Assembly: GCF_001613545.1 (NCBI RefSeq)
Contig: NZ_BDCO01000002.1
Location: 2,480,001-2,544,000, forward strand
Length of the DNA stretch: 64,000 nt
Direction: 5' to 3'
Origin: Terrimicrobium sacchariphilum
Lineage (GTDB): Bacteria; Verrucomicrobiota; Verrucomicrobiia; Chthoniobacterales; Terrimicrobiaceae
Numbering within the stretch: position 1 is the stretch's first letter; each line of letters opens with the position of its first letter. Below, piece by piece: positions 1-8,140 of the stretch. The notes below the pieces were generated by a model. That model was not told the origin of the DNA. It was given only the letters and a program-made list of their open reading frames with translations, and ran no database searches. The position numbers and the translations under genes are program-made.

Positions 1-36
1 CAGCTCCAGTTTCTCGTTCCCGCCCGCCTGATGTAA
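1..36 (+). CDS. 3' end of an upstream gene (partial)
   Basis: Frame 1 reads eleven codons (ending ...PARLM) and then TAA at 34-36, ten bases before the pgl start. This looks like the tail of a gene running into the window in the same direction as pgl. The tail is too short to identify. A glucose-6-phosphate dehydrogenase assembly protein (OpcA) often precedes pgl in related gene orders, but that is only a guess from context. The open frame could also be chance. Confidence 0.35.
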   Translation, partial: QLQFLVPARLM

Positions 37-46
37 CCCTTTCCCC

Positions 47-727
47 ATGAAACCCGAGATCATCCACTCCACCAACTTCGTCGCAGACGCCGTCAACCTG
101 ATCCGCGCGGAGGCCGCCGCCGCCATCGCCGCACGCGGCGTTTTCCGCATCGCCCTGAGCGGCGGCAACACCCCGCGCCCGGTTTACGAGGCGCTCCTGA
201 AGGAACAGACCGACTGGTCGAAATGGGTCTTCACCTTCGGCGACGAACGCTGCGTCCCGCCGACCGACGAGCAGAGCAACTACCGCATGGCCCGACTGGC
301 GTTGTTTGACCACATCGCGATCCCGGCAGAGAACATCCTGCGCATCCGCGCCGAGGCCGAGCCCGATGTGGCTGCCTCGGAATATGAGGCAACCCTCCGC
401 CAGCACGCCGCCGGGGAGGACTACTACCGCCACGACCTGCTCCTGCTCGGCATGGGCGACGACGGACACACCGCCTCGCTGTTCCCGGGCACCGAGGCGC
501 TCAAGATCACGGATCGCTGGGTGGTTGCGAATTTCGTGCCGAAGTTCGACACGCATCGCATCACTTTCACCTATCCGCTTCTCGACGCCTCGCGCCACGT
601 CTGCTTCCTCGTGAACAGCAAGGGCAAGGACGCCGTGCTCGACGAGGTCTTCAGCGGCACATCGCACTATCCGAGCGCCGCGGTGAATCCGACCGACGGC
701 AAGCTCACCTGGCTGCTGGGGGCGTAG
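47..727 (+). CDS. pgl: 6-phosphogluconolactonase
   Basis: Hydrolyses 6-phosphogluconolactone to 6-phosphogluconate, the second step of the oxidative pentose phosphate pathway, in the cytoplasm. The 226 residues are the normal length for the DevB-type enzyme. Visible family motifs are SGGNTPRPVYEAL from residue 38 (phosphate-binding loop), FGDERC at 64-69 and LLGMGDDGHTASLFPG at 133-148, which holds the conserved His. The ATG at 47 is the only sensible start, and no Shine-Dalgarno sequence precedes it. The 3' end overlaps the convergent ABC permease gene by 23 bases. The pathway partners zwf (33.2-34.7 kb) and gnd (50.3-51.3 kb) lie elsewhere in the window, so pgl is not in an operon with them. 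Confidence 0.96.
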   Translation: MKPEIIHSTNFVADAVNLIRAEAAAAIAARGVFRIALSGGNTPRPVYEALLKEQTDWSKWVFTFGDERCVPPTDEQSNYRMARLALFDHIAIPAENILRIRAEAEPDVAASEYEATLRQHAAGEDYYRHDLLLLGMGDDGHTASLFPGTEALKITDRWVVANFVPKFDTHRITFTYPLLDASRHVCFLVNSKGKDAVLDEVFSGTSHYPSAAVNPTDGKLTWLLGA

Positions 728-2705
728 CCTCCTCGGTCAACCCCTCCCAGATCTCGGTTCCATCCTGCTTCGGCGCGGGCCACCCCGCGCCGCAATGCTC
801 GCAGGTTTCCCGCTCCACCGAGCGCTTCCGGCTGCACGATGGACAGGCGAGGCGTCGCGGCCAGTCGTTGGCGATCCAGAAAGCGAGCAGTCCGAAGACT
901 CCGAAAAAGAAGGCAAACACGGTCCACGCGAGGCGCTGCCCGGCGAACTGGTCGCGCTTCAGCGGGATTTGAATTAAGGCCGCGCAAAGAAGGCCAACCG
1001 CAGCTGCGGCCAGCCAGCGAAGCATTTCCAAGGGTTTTTCCGCTGCATTCCATTCGGTTACCATGCGGTAATATCCGTTCTCGACGAATTGCAGGGCCTG
1101 GGTGATCCCGGCGCCCAGAAGTCTCGCGCCCAAAGGCGTGAGCGCTTCGCCAAGCCATTTTGAGATGGATTGAGGCGGACTGTTATACAGCAAGGGAAGA
1201 GTTTGCTGGCGGGTGATTTTTCCGTCCGGCGAAGCGACGGCAAGCTCGATGCCCTGTGGGAAGCGTCCCCTGATAAATAGGGTGTAGTTTCCGCTCTCTG
1301 GCCGATAAAACTCAACACCTGTGATTTTATTCGGAGCAACGGGCAAGGCAATACGAGCCCTGGGGCCCGATTTTGTGACGACTTGAATGGCCTGATTCGA
1401 GCCAATGGCATATTCTTCCTGCGCTCCCTCTTTTTTCGGTTTCGGGAGACGAGCGGCGGAGATGATCTGCTCCCCAGGTGCCGCCGCGTAGATTTTCTTT
1501 ACGGAACGAGCATCAAGATCCGGAATATACACTCCGTCCCGGTCACCAATGACTGTTGATTTGTAAGCGCTGAAGCCCGGATGGAATCGTCCCGCCTGTC
1601 CGGTGTTGTCGATCGGCGCGTATCCATTGGGACCAAGGACTCCCAGCGGCATTTTTGTTTCCGTGGAATAGACCCGGAAGATTCCCAAATCGTTAATATA
1701 ATACCAGGCGAACGGAGCAGTCCGGTTGCTTGACTCGTAAGTAAAATAAGCGCGTGGGCTGCGAAAGTCGCGGAATCCATCCGGTGTGGCGTAATAGAGC
1801 ATCGTCGGAAAGAGGAAGTCGGCCCATTCGAAAGCCCTTTTCTCCGGCTTGATTTGCTTGCCGTCGAGTGTTTCGACTTTTTCGTACCAGTTCGACCGCG
1901 TGGTGATCCGGACTACCTCGCCATTCTGGTCTACCCCATATCGTTGATAACTGAGAGGTTGAGGCGGAAACAGCATCATCCATCCCAAGGACAAGACCAT
2001 GTCGGCGACGAGCAGGCCAAGAAGGTAGACGGAAAGTATACCGCACTTTCCAACTACTGACATTCTACGAAACAAGCCGCTCGCGGCATGAGCGCTGGCT
2101 GCGGCGATGATCATGCTCGTCAGGACGATGATAGGTCCAATCAAAGCGGGCGACAGAATGATTGTATTGGCAAACGTCGATCCCAGCAGCGCCGCCGCGA
2201 GTGGCAAAACCTTCCGTCCATACCATCGCCCGGGGAGGATGCTGATAAGCAAAGCGGCATAATAATACGAGAGTCCTGCGAGGAGATTGACTGATCCCGG
2301 AAGGATCTGCCTGATGTCAAACGGCGCGGCGATGCTGCCGGGTAGGGAAAGCCAGTAAGCCGACGCTGCCAGTGGCAGCCCGCCCGCCACGAGATACAGA
2401 GCGGTTCCCGGCAGGGCCTTGCCCCAGAAGACCTGGAGACGGGTAACGGGGCGGTGCAGGAGAAACGCCCATTGATCCCGGCGAAGCTCGGTCAGGATTT
2501 GGAGAAAACCCAGGGCCAGGGCAATGACGGGAAACCCGAACGCTGTGACGGTGAGGAACTGCTCGTTTTGAAGCCCTGCCCATGAGCTATCAACCGAGTC
2601 TCCACCTTGTCGCAGGGCGTAGACCATCGCGACAGCGATGGCCGCCATCGCCAGCAGGCCCCATTTCAGGTTCTCCCGCCATTCTTTCCAAAACAATGCC
2701 TTCAT
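705..2705 (-). CDS. ABC-2-type transporter permease with large soluble domain and C-terminal zinc ribbon
   Basis: Membrane component of an ABC exporter of 666 residues. The N-terminus (MKALFWKEWRENLKWG) is typical of ABC-2 permeases. About six membrane segments occupy residues 15-250. They are followed by a predominantly soluble region of roughly 300 residues, two more hydrophobic segments near 570-615, and a short tail with a C-x2-C-x10-C-x2-C zinc-ribbon pattern (Cys 621, 624, 635, 638). The start codon overlaps the ATPase stop by four bases (ATGA), so the two are translationally coupled. With the GntR regulator this forms a ytr-like operon. The substrate is unknown; such regulator-ATPase-permease units often respond to cell-envelope stress or antibiotics. 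The zinc ribbon and long soluble insert are unusual for this class. Confidence 0.85.
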   Translation of the reverse strand: MKALFWKEWRENLKWGLLAMAAIAVAMVYALRQGGDSVDSSWAGLQNEQFLTVTAFGFPVIALALGFLQILTELRRDQWAFLLHRPVTRLQVFWGKALPGTALYLVAGGLPLAASAYWLSLPGSIAAPFDIRQILPGSVNLLAGLSYYYAALLISILPGRWYGRKVLPLAAALLGSTFANTIILSPALIGPIIVLTSMIIAAASAHAASGLFRRMSVVGKCGILSVYLLGLLVADMVLSLGWMMLFPPQPLSYQRYGVDQNGEVVRITTRSNWYEKVETLDGKQIKPEKRAFEWADFLFPTMLYYATPDGFRDFRSPRAYFTYESSNRTAPFAWYYINDLGIFRVYSTETKMPLGVLGPNGYAPIDNTGQAGRFHPGFSAYKSTVIGDRDGVYIPDLDARSVKKIYAAAPGEQIISAARLPKPKKEGAQEEYAIGSNQAIQVVTKSGPRARIALPVAPNKITGVEFYRPESGNYTLFIRGRFPQGIELAVASPDGKITRQQTLPLLYNSPPQSISKWLGEALTPLGARLLGAGITQALQFVENGYYRMVTEWNAAEKPLEMLRWLAAAAVGLLCAALIQIPLKRDQFAGQRLAWTVFAFFFGVFGLLAFWIANDWPRRLACPSCSRKRSVERETCEHCGAGWPAPKQDGTEIWEGLTEEATPPAAR

Positions 2706-3628
2706 TTTACGTCCTCCAGATCTTTGGTGAAAAAGCTCTTCGCGCCGCGCTCGCCGACATAAGTCACGAATGCGTCCTCCAGGCTAAGCGGAACCTCCTC
2801 GATACGATTTCCCGTCAGTACCTGAATGCGCTGGATCTCGGCAGGGCCGATATTGGCAAAGGTCAGACTCGTTTCCGTATCTGTGCGGAAGGTTTGCAGA
2901 AGGCCGGGCAAGTCGGGCAGGGGAGGTTCGTTGCCGTCATGCCGGATGACAAACTGGCGGACATGCTGGCGAAAGGTCTCCAGCTTGCAGGATGCTCGCA
3001 GCGTTCCGAGATCGAGCACCGCGATTTCGTCCGCCACGCGCTCGACGTCGGAGAGAAGATGCGAGGAAAAGAGGATGGTGCGGTCGGTCGTTCGCGTGAC
3101 GTAGAGCATCGACTGGATGAGGCTGCGGCGAGCCACGGGATCAAGGCCAAGCGCAGGATCGTCGAGGATGAGGAGTTCCGGCTCCGGCGCGAGCACGAGC
3201 GCCAGGCAGAGCCCCGCGCGCTGGCCGCGCGAGAGATTGCCCGCCCTGCCTTTCCGGTCGAGACGGAAGTGGGATAGGACGGCCTCAAAGATGCTTGCGT
3301 TCCAGTGTTTATAAAACGCGGCTTGAAACTTTCCGCACTCCTCGATGGTCATCCAGCCGTAGACGTGGTGCCCCTCCGGGAGATAGCCAATACGGGCGCG
3401 ATCATCAGGTGATAGGTTCCAGCAGTCTTTCCCAAGCACCTGGGCGGACCCGCGCGAAGGTTCGACCAGACCGAGAAGCATGCGGATCGTCGTGCTTTTC
3501 CCGGCGCCATTGCGCCCGAGGAAGCCGAAGATGCTGCCTTTCGGCACCTTGAGATTGAGTTCGGAGACCACGCAGGTCTTGCCGAAGTATTTCGTGAGTC
3601 CCTGGGTTTCGATCACGTATTCGCTCAT
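2702..3628 (-). CDS. ABC transporter ATP-binding protein (exporter type)
   Basis: Cytoplasmic ATPase of 308 residues that powers the adjacent permease. Walker A is GRNGAGKST at 38-46, the signature is LSRGQ at 132-136, Walker B is LLILDDPALGLDP at 152-164, and an H-loop follows (ILFSSHLLSDVE). Where most family members have the catalytic Glu after the Walker B Asp (DEP), this one has Asp (DDP), a conservative change worth noting. The gene overlaps gntR upstream (3625-3628) and the permease downstream (2702-2705) by four bases each, so all three are coupled. The C-terminal 90 residues follow the domain order of YtrB/CcmA-like exporters. Confidence 0.93.
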   Translation of the reverse strand: MSEYVIETQGLTKYFGKTCVVSELNLKVPKGSIFGFLGRNGAGKSTTIRMLLGLVEPSRGSAQVLGKDCWNLSPDDRARIGYLPEGHHVYGWMTIEECGKFQAAFYKHWNASIFEAVLSHFRLDRKGRAGNLSRGQRAGLCLALVLAPEPELLILDDPALGLDPVARRSLIQSMLYVTRTTDRTILFSSHLLSDVERVADEIAVLDLGTLRASCKLETFRQHVRQFVIRHDGNEPPLPDLPGLLQTFRTDTETSLTFANIGPAEIQRIQVLTGNRIEEVPLSLEDAFVTYVGERGAKSFFTKDLEDVK

Positions 3629-4026
3629 GGCTTTGGGGAATGGGTGAAGTAGTCGGTTCCGGCCTCCTCCAGACGACGGAGGATTTCGGCGAGAGGGATG
3701 TCGAGAAATGCCGTTTCATCGAAAAACCGCTTCATCGCGCAGGACAGCCTGCGAAGCCGTTCTTCCTCGGAGTAAATCTGGCGACGCGCGGCGATGAAGA
3801 CGCCGCGCCCTGCATGCGACGCCACCAATCCCTCGGCTGTGAGTTCGGAGTAGGCCCGGGCGACGGTGTTGGGATTGACGGTGAGTTGCTCGGCCAATGC
3901 ACGCACGGATGGGAGCTGATCGCCCTCCTTGAGGGTTCCCGTCGCAATCCACCTCCGGATTTGTCCCTCGATCTGCTCGTAGATCGGCTGGGGCGAGCCG
4001 GGGGTGATGTCAAACCGAAGCGACAT
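3625..4026 (-). CDS. GntR-family regulator, YtrA subfamily
   Basis: Small transcription factor (133 aa). A winged helix-turn-helix occupies residues 12-80, with PIYEQIEGQIRRWI, LPSVRALAEQLTVNPNTVAR and LVASHAGRGVF as typical GntR elements. The short C-terminal helix-rich dimerisation region (about 50 residues) is characteristic of the YtrA subgroup, which controls linked ABC transporters. It is the first gene of the operon with the ATPase and permease, and its stop overlaps the ATPase start by four bases. A palindrome at 4030-4050 directly in front of the start codon is the obvious autoregulatory site. No Shine-Dalgarno is visible. The inducing ligand cannot be read from the sequence. Confidence 0.93.
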   Translation of the reverse strand: MSLRFDITPGSPQPIYEQIEGQIRRWIATGTLKEGDQLPSVRALAEQLTVNPNTVARAYSELTAEGLVASHAGRGVFIAARRQIYSEEERLRRLSCAMKRFFDETAFLDIPLAEILRRLEEAGTDYFTHSPKP

Positions 4027-4029
4027 AAG

Positions 4030-4050
4030 TGTATTAATGCAAATAATACA
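4030..4050. promoter_or_regulatory. Likely YtrA/GntR operator (palindrome)
   Basis: TGTATTA (4030-4036) and TAATACA (4044-4050) form a perfect 7-base inverted repeat with a 7-base spacer, three bases upstream of the gntR start codon at 4026. The half site carries the GT...AC edges typical of GntR operators. On the minus strand TTGACC at 4061-4056 and TAATAC at 4036-4031 could be a -35/-10 pair (19-base spacer) that would place the transcript start at or very near the start codon. Repressor bound here would therefore block the promoter directly. Confidence 0.75.
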
Positions 4051-4103
4051 GTTGAGGTCAAGAGATCGCTTTTTGACGGTATGTCAGGGTCCCCGCAGCA
4101 CTC

Positions 4104-4131
4104 TTGCCGGATGCAACTCCTTTGCTAGACT
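4104..4131 (+). promoter_or_regulatory. Possible promoter of the glycogen synthase gene
   Basis: TTGCCG at 4104-4109 and TAGACT at 4126-4131 are separated by 16 bases. Only six bases lie between the -10-like element and the GTG start at 4138, so transcription would begin at or next to the start codon. The -10 match is modest. The placement resembles several other genes in this window. Confidence 0.35.
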
Positions 4132-4137
4132 CGTGTT

Positions 4138-5343
4138 GTGAAGGCACTCTTCCTGACCAACGAGTATCCGCCCCACATCTACGGTGGAGCAGGTGTCCAT
4201 GTGCAGTACCTCAGCCGCGAACTGGCCAAGCTGATGCCGGTGGATGTGAGATGTTTCGGTGACCAGAACCAGGTTTCCGGAAATCTGTCGGCGCTCGGGT
4301 ACGGGCTTGTTTCCGATGCCTACACGTGTCCCAAGCCGCTGAAGTCGGTCTTTGGGGCCTTGCAGCGGTGCATTGATTTCAACACGACCAACATCGACGC
4401 CGATGTCGTCCATTGCCACACGTGGTACGCGCATTTTGGCGGCATCCTGGCGAAGCTCAACTACGGCATCCCGCTCGTCGTGACGGTTCATTCTCTGGAA
4501 CCGCTCCGCCCCTGGAAGCGCGAGCAGCTCGGCGGCGGCTATGACTTCACCTGCTGGCTGGAGCGCACCACGCTGGAGATGGCCGATGCGGTGATCGCGG
4601 TTTCTGAGGAAACCAAGCGTGATGTGAACAAGCTCTTCCACATCGCCCCCGAAAAGATGCACGTCATCTACAACGGCATCGACCTCGACGAATATCGCCC
4701 GGTCACGAGCAAGAACGCGCTGAAGCGTTTTGGGATCAATCCTGTCGAGCCGTACATCCTTTTCGTCGGTCGCATCACGCGGCAGAAGGGTATCATTCAT
4801 CTCGTCAACGCGATCCGCCATATGAACCCGGGCTTTCAGGTCGTCCTCTGTGCCGGAGCCCCCGATACGGCGGAGATCGCCACCGAGATGAAAAACGCCG
4901 TCAGCGCGGCGCAGCGTGCACGCCCTGGCGTGATCTGGATCGAGGAGATGGTCGATACCAAGAGCAAGGTCGAGCTCTACAGCAACGCGGCGGCATTTGT
5001 CTGCCCGTCGATCTACGAGCCGTTCGGCATCATCAACCTCGAGGCCATGGCCTGCGGCACCCCGGTGGTCGCCAGCAATGTCGGCGGCATCAAGGAAGTG
5101 GTAATACATGGCGAGACCGGCTTCCTCGTTTCGCTCGACCAGATGAAGGAGAGTCCGTTTGAGGCGACGAATCCCGATCGCTTCTCGCGTGATCTCGCGG
5201 GCCGGGTGAATGAATTGATGAGTGATCCGGCCAAGCGCAAGGCCTTCGGAGCCGCCGGACGCCGTCGGGTGGAGGAAAAATTTGGATGGTCTGCCATTGC
5301 GCGACAGACCGCCGACCTGTACGAGACTCTCGTCACAAAGTAA
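4138..5343 (+). CDS. glgA: Glycogen synthase, GT4 family (corynebacterial GlgA type)
   Basis: Retaining glycosyltransferase of 401 residues, a GT-B fold enzyme that builds alpha-1,4-glucan or, in the actinobacterial relatives, alpha-maltose-1-phosphate (GlgM). The length (about 400, not 480) and the opening KALFLTNEYPPHIYGGAGVH point to the GT4 corynebacterial-type family rather than E. coli-type GT5 GlgA. The donor-site E-x7-E motif is visible (EPFGIINLE, Glu294 and Glu302), followed by GTPVVASNVGGIKEVV. The GTG at 4138 is the only usable start because a stop codon (TAG, 4126-4128) lies just upstream in frame. obgE follows after seven bases. Glycogen phosphorylase is encoded 7 kb away. The true donor (ADP-glucose or another nucleotide sugar) and the acceptor cannot be settled from sequence. 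Confidence 0.9.
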   Translation: MKALFLTNEYPPHIYGGAGVHVQYLSRELAKLMPVDVRCFGDQNQVSGNLSALGYGLVSDAYTCPKPLKSVFGALQRCIDFNTTNIDADVVHCHTWYAHFGGILAKLNYGIPLVVTVHSLEPLRPWKREQLGGGYDFTCWLERTTLEMADAVIAVSEETKRDVNKLFHIAPEKMHVIYNGIDLDEYRPVTSKNALKRFGINPVEPYILFVGRITRQKGIIHLVNAIRHMNPGFQVVLCAGAPDTAEIATEMKNAVSAAQRARPGVIWIEEMVDTKSKVELYSNAAAFVCPSIYEPFGIINLEAMACGTPVVASNVGGIKEVVIHGETGFLVSLDQMKESPFEATNPDRFSRDLAGRVNELMSDPAKRKAFGAAGRRRVEEKFGWSAIARQTADLYETLVTK

Positions 5344-5350
5344 AAATCGG

Positions 5351-6442
5351 GTGAAATTCGTCGATCAAGTTCGTATCCATGCCAAGGCTGGCGATGGCGG
5401 CAACGGGTGTTGCAGCTTTCGCCGCGAGAAGTTCGTGCCCCGGGGCGGTCCGGATGGAGGCGACGGCGGAAAGGGCGGCAGCATCATCCTGGAGGCCGAT
5501 GTCCACACGGACAACCTCGTCTCCCTGTACTATGAGCCCAACATCCGCGCCAAGCGCGGCGCGCACGGCCAGGGCAAGGACAAGCATGGCCGCAGCGCCG
5601 AGGATCATATCGTGCGTGTGCCCGTCGGAACGATCATCTACCGCCTGCCGGATCAGGTGCCCGCGCCGACAGATATCCCGCTCTACGAAGACCTGGAGGC
5701 CTCGGAGGAGCCCGTAAAGAAGAGCCATCTCGACCTGCGCACGATGGAACCCGTGGCGGATCTTTCAGAACCCGGCCAGCGGTTTGTCCTCTGTGCCGGA
5801 GGAGACGGCGGCAAGGGCAATTCGCATTTCAAGACCTCGACGAATCGCGCCCCGCGCCGCACGACCGACGGCTGGCCCGGCGAGGAGGGGTGGTTCGCGC
5901 TGGAACTGCGCACGATCGCCGATGTCGGCCTCGTGGGCTATCCCAACGCGGGCAAGAGCACGCTGCTCGGCAAGATTTCCGCCGCTCATCCGCGGGTGGC
6001 TCCTTATCCTTTCACAACTCTGAACCCCGTGGTCGGCGTGGTCGATCTCAATGGCTACCAGCGTCTCACCGTCGCGGACATCCCAGGCTTGATCGAGGGC
6101 GCGCATGAGAACAAGGGGCTTGGCCACGAGTTCCTGCGCCACATCGTGCGCTGCCAGTTGCTTTTATTCGTACTCGATACCGCAGGCAGCGAGGGCCGCG
6201 ATCCGGTCGAGGATTTCCAGACGCTTCGGCAGGAGTTGAAACTTTACGATCCCAACCTCGCAGCCAAACCGTGGGCGGTCATCGCCAACAAGGTCGATCT
6301 GCCCGAGGCCAAGGAAAACCTGAAGCGCCTCAAGTCCAAGGTCCGCAAGGTGAAGATTATCCCAATGAGCGCCCAGGAGGGCGAGGGGATTGACGAGTTG
6401 CGGAAGCTGCTTGAGGAGCTGGCGTCTTCGCCTGCCGTTTAA
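5351..6442 (+). CDS. obgE: Obg family GTPase
   Basis: Essential GTPase associated with the large ribosomal subunit and stress control. I set the start at GTG 5351, giving 363 residues that begin with the canonical MKFVDQVRIHAKAGDGGNG. Residues 1-160 are the glycine-rich Obg fold. The G domain follows with GYPNAGKST (196-204), DIPGLIEGAH from 243 and NKVDLP. The protein ends right after the G domain, so the C-terminal OCT domain is absent. The Obg fold carries an extra stretch of roughly 30 residues (about 98-130) where most homologues have a short turn. The gene lies seven bases after glgA in the same direction and overlaps the convergent reductase gene by 86 bases. Confidence 0.95.
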   Translation: MKFVDQVRIHAKAGDGGNGCCSFRREKFVPRGGPDGGDGGKGGSIILEADVHTDNLVSLYYEPNIRAKRGAHGQGKDKHGRSAEDHIVRVPVGTIIYRLPDQVPAPTDIPLYEDLEASEEPVKKSHLDLRTMEPVADLSEPGQRFVLCAGGDGGKGNSHFKTSTNRAPRRTTDGWPGEEGWFALELRTIADVGLVGYPNAGKSTLLGKISAAHPRVAPYPFTTLNPVVGVVDLNGYQRLTVADIPGLIEGAHENKGLGHEFLRHIVRCQLLLFVLDTAGSEGRDPVEDFQTLRQELKLYDPNLAAKPWAVIANKVDLPEAKENLKRLKSKVRKVKIIPMSAQEGEGIDELRKLLEELASSPAV

Positions 6443-7115
6443 TGCGATAGGTCAGGAAGCACTCGCCGCCGAGGACTTCCTGGCTGGACAGCTTGAAACG
6501 CACCAGATGAGGGAGGAATTCGCCGGGGAGTCCGGTGAGCGTGGATGCCTCACGGCCTCCGAAGATCACCGGGGCCCAGGTGAGGTGCAGAGTGTCGACC
6601 AGATCCGCCTCCAGCAGGGAGCGGAATAACGTCGGCCCGCCCTCGCAGATCACCGAGCGGATTCGGTAGTCCGCCCGCAGGATGCGCATCATCTCCGCGA
6701 GATCGACCGACGTCTCAAAAAGCCATACGTCGGCCTTCGCAGCCAGCCACGACCGGACGCGCTCCGGCATGGCCTGGGTGGAGAAAATCACGATCGGAGC
6801 GCCTGCCTGAGTGAAAATTTTTGCTTTGGGATCAAATCGCCCGGATGCGCTCACGACGACTCGTAGCGGCTGGGGCGACTGGCCGCGTTTTTTGCGAGCG
6901 CGTTGCTGGGCGGGATCGCTTACGCCCATGGACATGTTGTCCGTAGTGAGTGTTCCCACGCCAACCATGACCGCGTCGGCCTCTGCGCGTATTTCGCGGA
7001 AGCGGCGTTTGTCGCTCTCCGATGTAAAGCCCGAGGCCGTTTTTTTCCGCGTCGAGACTTTGCCGTCTGCGGTGATGGCGAAGTTCACGGAGACCTTTAG
7101 CCTCGATGCTTTCAC
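6357..7115 (-). CDS. RibD C-terminal domain-type reductase (DHFR-like fold)
   Basis: Stand-alone reductase domain of 252 residues resembling the C-terminal half of RibD and fungal/archaeal Rib7, which reduce the ribosyl moiety of a pyrimidine riboflavin precursor with NADPH. Seen: VSVNFAITADGKVST near the N-terminus, SDKRRFREIRAEADAVMVG (substrate/cofactor loop) and ICEGGPTLFRSLLEADLVD near residue 155. The last 25 residues are proline- and arginine-rich and overlap the obgE 3' end, so they are probably a loose tail. The GTG start overlaps the stop of the flippase-like gene (GTGA). No other riboflavin gene is near, so it may act on a different pterin- or pyrimidine-like substrate. Confidence 0.82.
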   Translation of the reverse strand: MKASRLKVSVNFAITADGKVSTRKKTASGFTSESDKRRFREIRAEADAVMVGVGTLTTDNMSMGVSDPAQQRARKKRGQSPQPLRVVVSASGRFDPKAKIFTQAGAPIVIFSTQAMPERVRSWLAAKADVWLFETSVDLAEMMRILRADYRIRSVICEGGPTLFRSLLEADLVDTLHLTWAPVIFGGREASTLTGLPGEFLPHLVRFKLSSQEVLGGECFLTYRIKRQAKTPAPQAASATRQSPRPPGRSLG

Positions 7116-8140
7116 GCCGCGTCTTCGATGGTCTTTTCGACCTTCTCCACTTCCTGCTCCAATTCACGGATATGGATGCCGCCGACGGGTCGGAAAAGCA
7201 TGTAAATGACTCCGCCGACAAGCCCCCAGAAGACAATCATCAGGAATCCCGTCATGGAGATCATCGCGGCGGTTCCTACTGGCGTATTGAACAACTCGGA
7301 GAAGACTTGCTGGAAGAGACCTTCACGCACGCCGAGGCCGGAAAGGCTCACCGGCAGCGAGGCGATCGTCATGATCGCGGGGAGAACCGCGAAGACATCG
7401 ATCAAGCCATCAAACCCGCCGAACAGGCCGAACGCCCGTGCGGCAAAATAGAAGGCCAGGAACATCAGCAGATGCGAGGGAATGGAAATGCCAAACGTCG
7501 CCAGCAGTGTCTTTGGACTGCGGGCATAGGTGGAAAAAGCCGTGGCGAACTCGAGAATCTTCGCGTGGAGCGGAAGCCATGTGGGAAGCTTGTGCGCCAG
7601 GCGAAAGTAATCCACCAGAAAGCCACCTACGATAAATGTTAGGGAACCGCCGAGGATGATGCCCAGCGAACCCATGAGCGCCTGGGTGATCGGTTTGGAA
7701 AACAGGAGGTTAAACTCCAGCGTGCAGAGCGTGGCAGCAACCGCGACTAGGCCGAGAAGGCCCATCATGCGATCGACCAGCACACTCAGGAAGGCCGCGC
7801 TCTTGCGGTCCTTGGTCTCTTTCATGGCGTAGAAGATCTTCACGACATCGCCACCGGTGCCGCCCGGCAGGAAGAGGTTGAAAAACGCTCCAATGAGAAA
7901 GATGCGCATCGCCCGCCACCAACCCATGTGAATGTCCTGCGCGGCCAAAAGGATACGCCAGCGCTGGGTTTGCAGGGAAAAGGCGATGCCCACAGCCAGC
8001 GCCCCTGGGATCAGCCACAGAAAGTTCGCCGTGTGGAGGGCGGTCGCCATCTGGTCGCGCTTGGTGGGATCTCGGAAGATCCAGCACAGGAGCAGGACGG
8101 TAACGACGATTTGGAGGATGGTCAGGAGAGTGCGCTTCAT
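7112..8140 (-). CDS. Lysylphosphatidylglycerol synthase-type transmembrane protein (UPF0104)
   Basis: Integral membrane protein of 342 residues with about eight hydrophobic segments, of the LPG_synthase_TM/AglD flippase-like family. The conserved family stretch is seen as FFNLFLPGGTGGDVVKIFYA, followed by VDRMMGLLGL and later SLSGLGVREG. Members usually help handle glycolipids or move lipid-linked substrates. The MprF-type synthase domain is missing. I prefer ATG 8140 to the GTG at 8155 because it gives the ATGA overlap with the preceding gene, as seen at the neighbouring junctions. The gene is third in a four-gene minus-strand operon. Confidence 0.87.
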   Translation of the reverse strand: MKRTLLTILQIVVTVLLLCWIFRDPTKRDQMATALHTANFLWLIPGALAVGIAFSLQTQRWRILLAAQDIHMGWWRAMRIFLIGAFFNLFLPGGTGGDVVKIFYAMKETKDRKSAAFLSVLVDRMMGLLGLVAVAATLCTLEFNLLFSKPITQALMGSLGIILGGSLTFIVGGFLVDYFRLAHKLPTWLPLHAKILEFATAFSTYARSPKTLLATFGISIPSHLLMFLAFYFAARAFGLFGGFDGLIDVFAVLPAIMTIASLPVSLSGLGVREGLFQQVFSELFNTPVGTAAMISMTGFLMIVFWGLVGGVIYMLFRPVGGIHIRELEQEVEKVEKTIEDAA

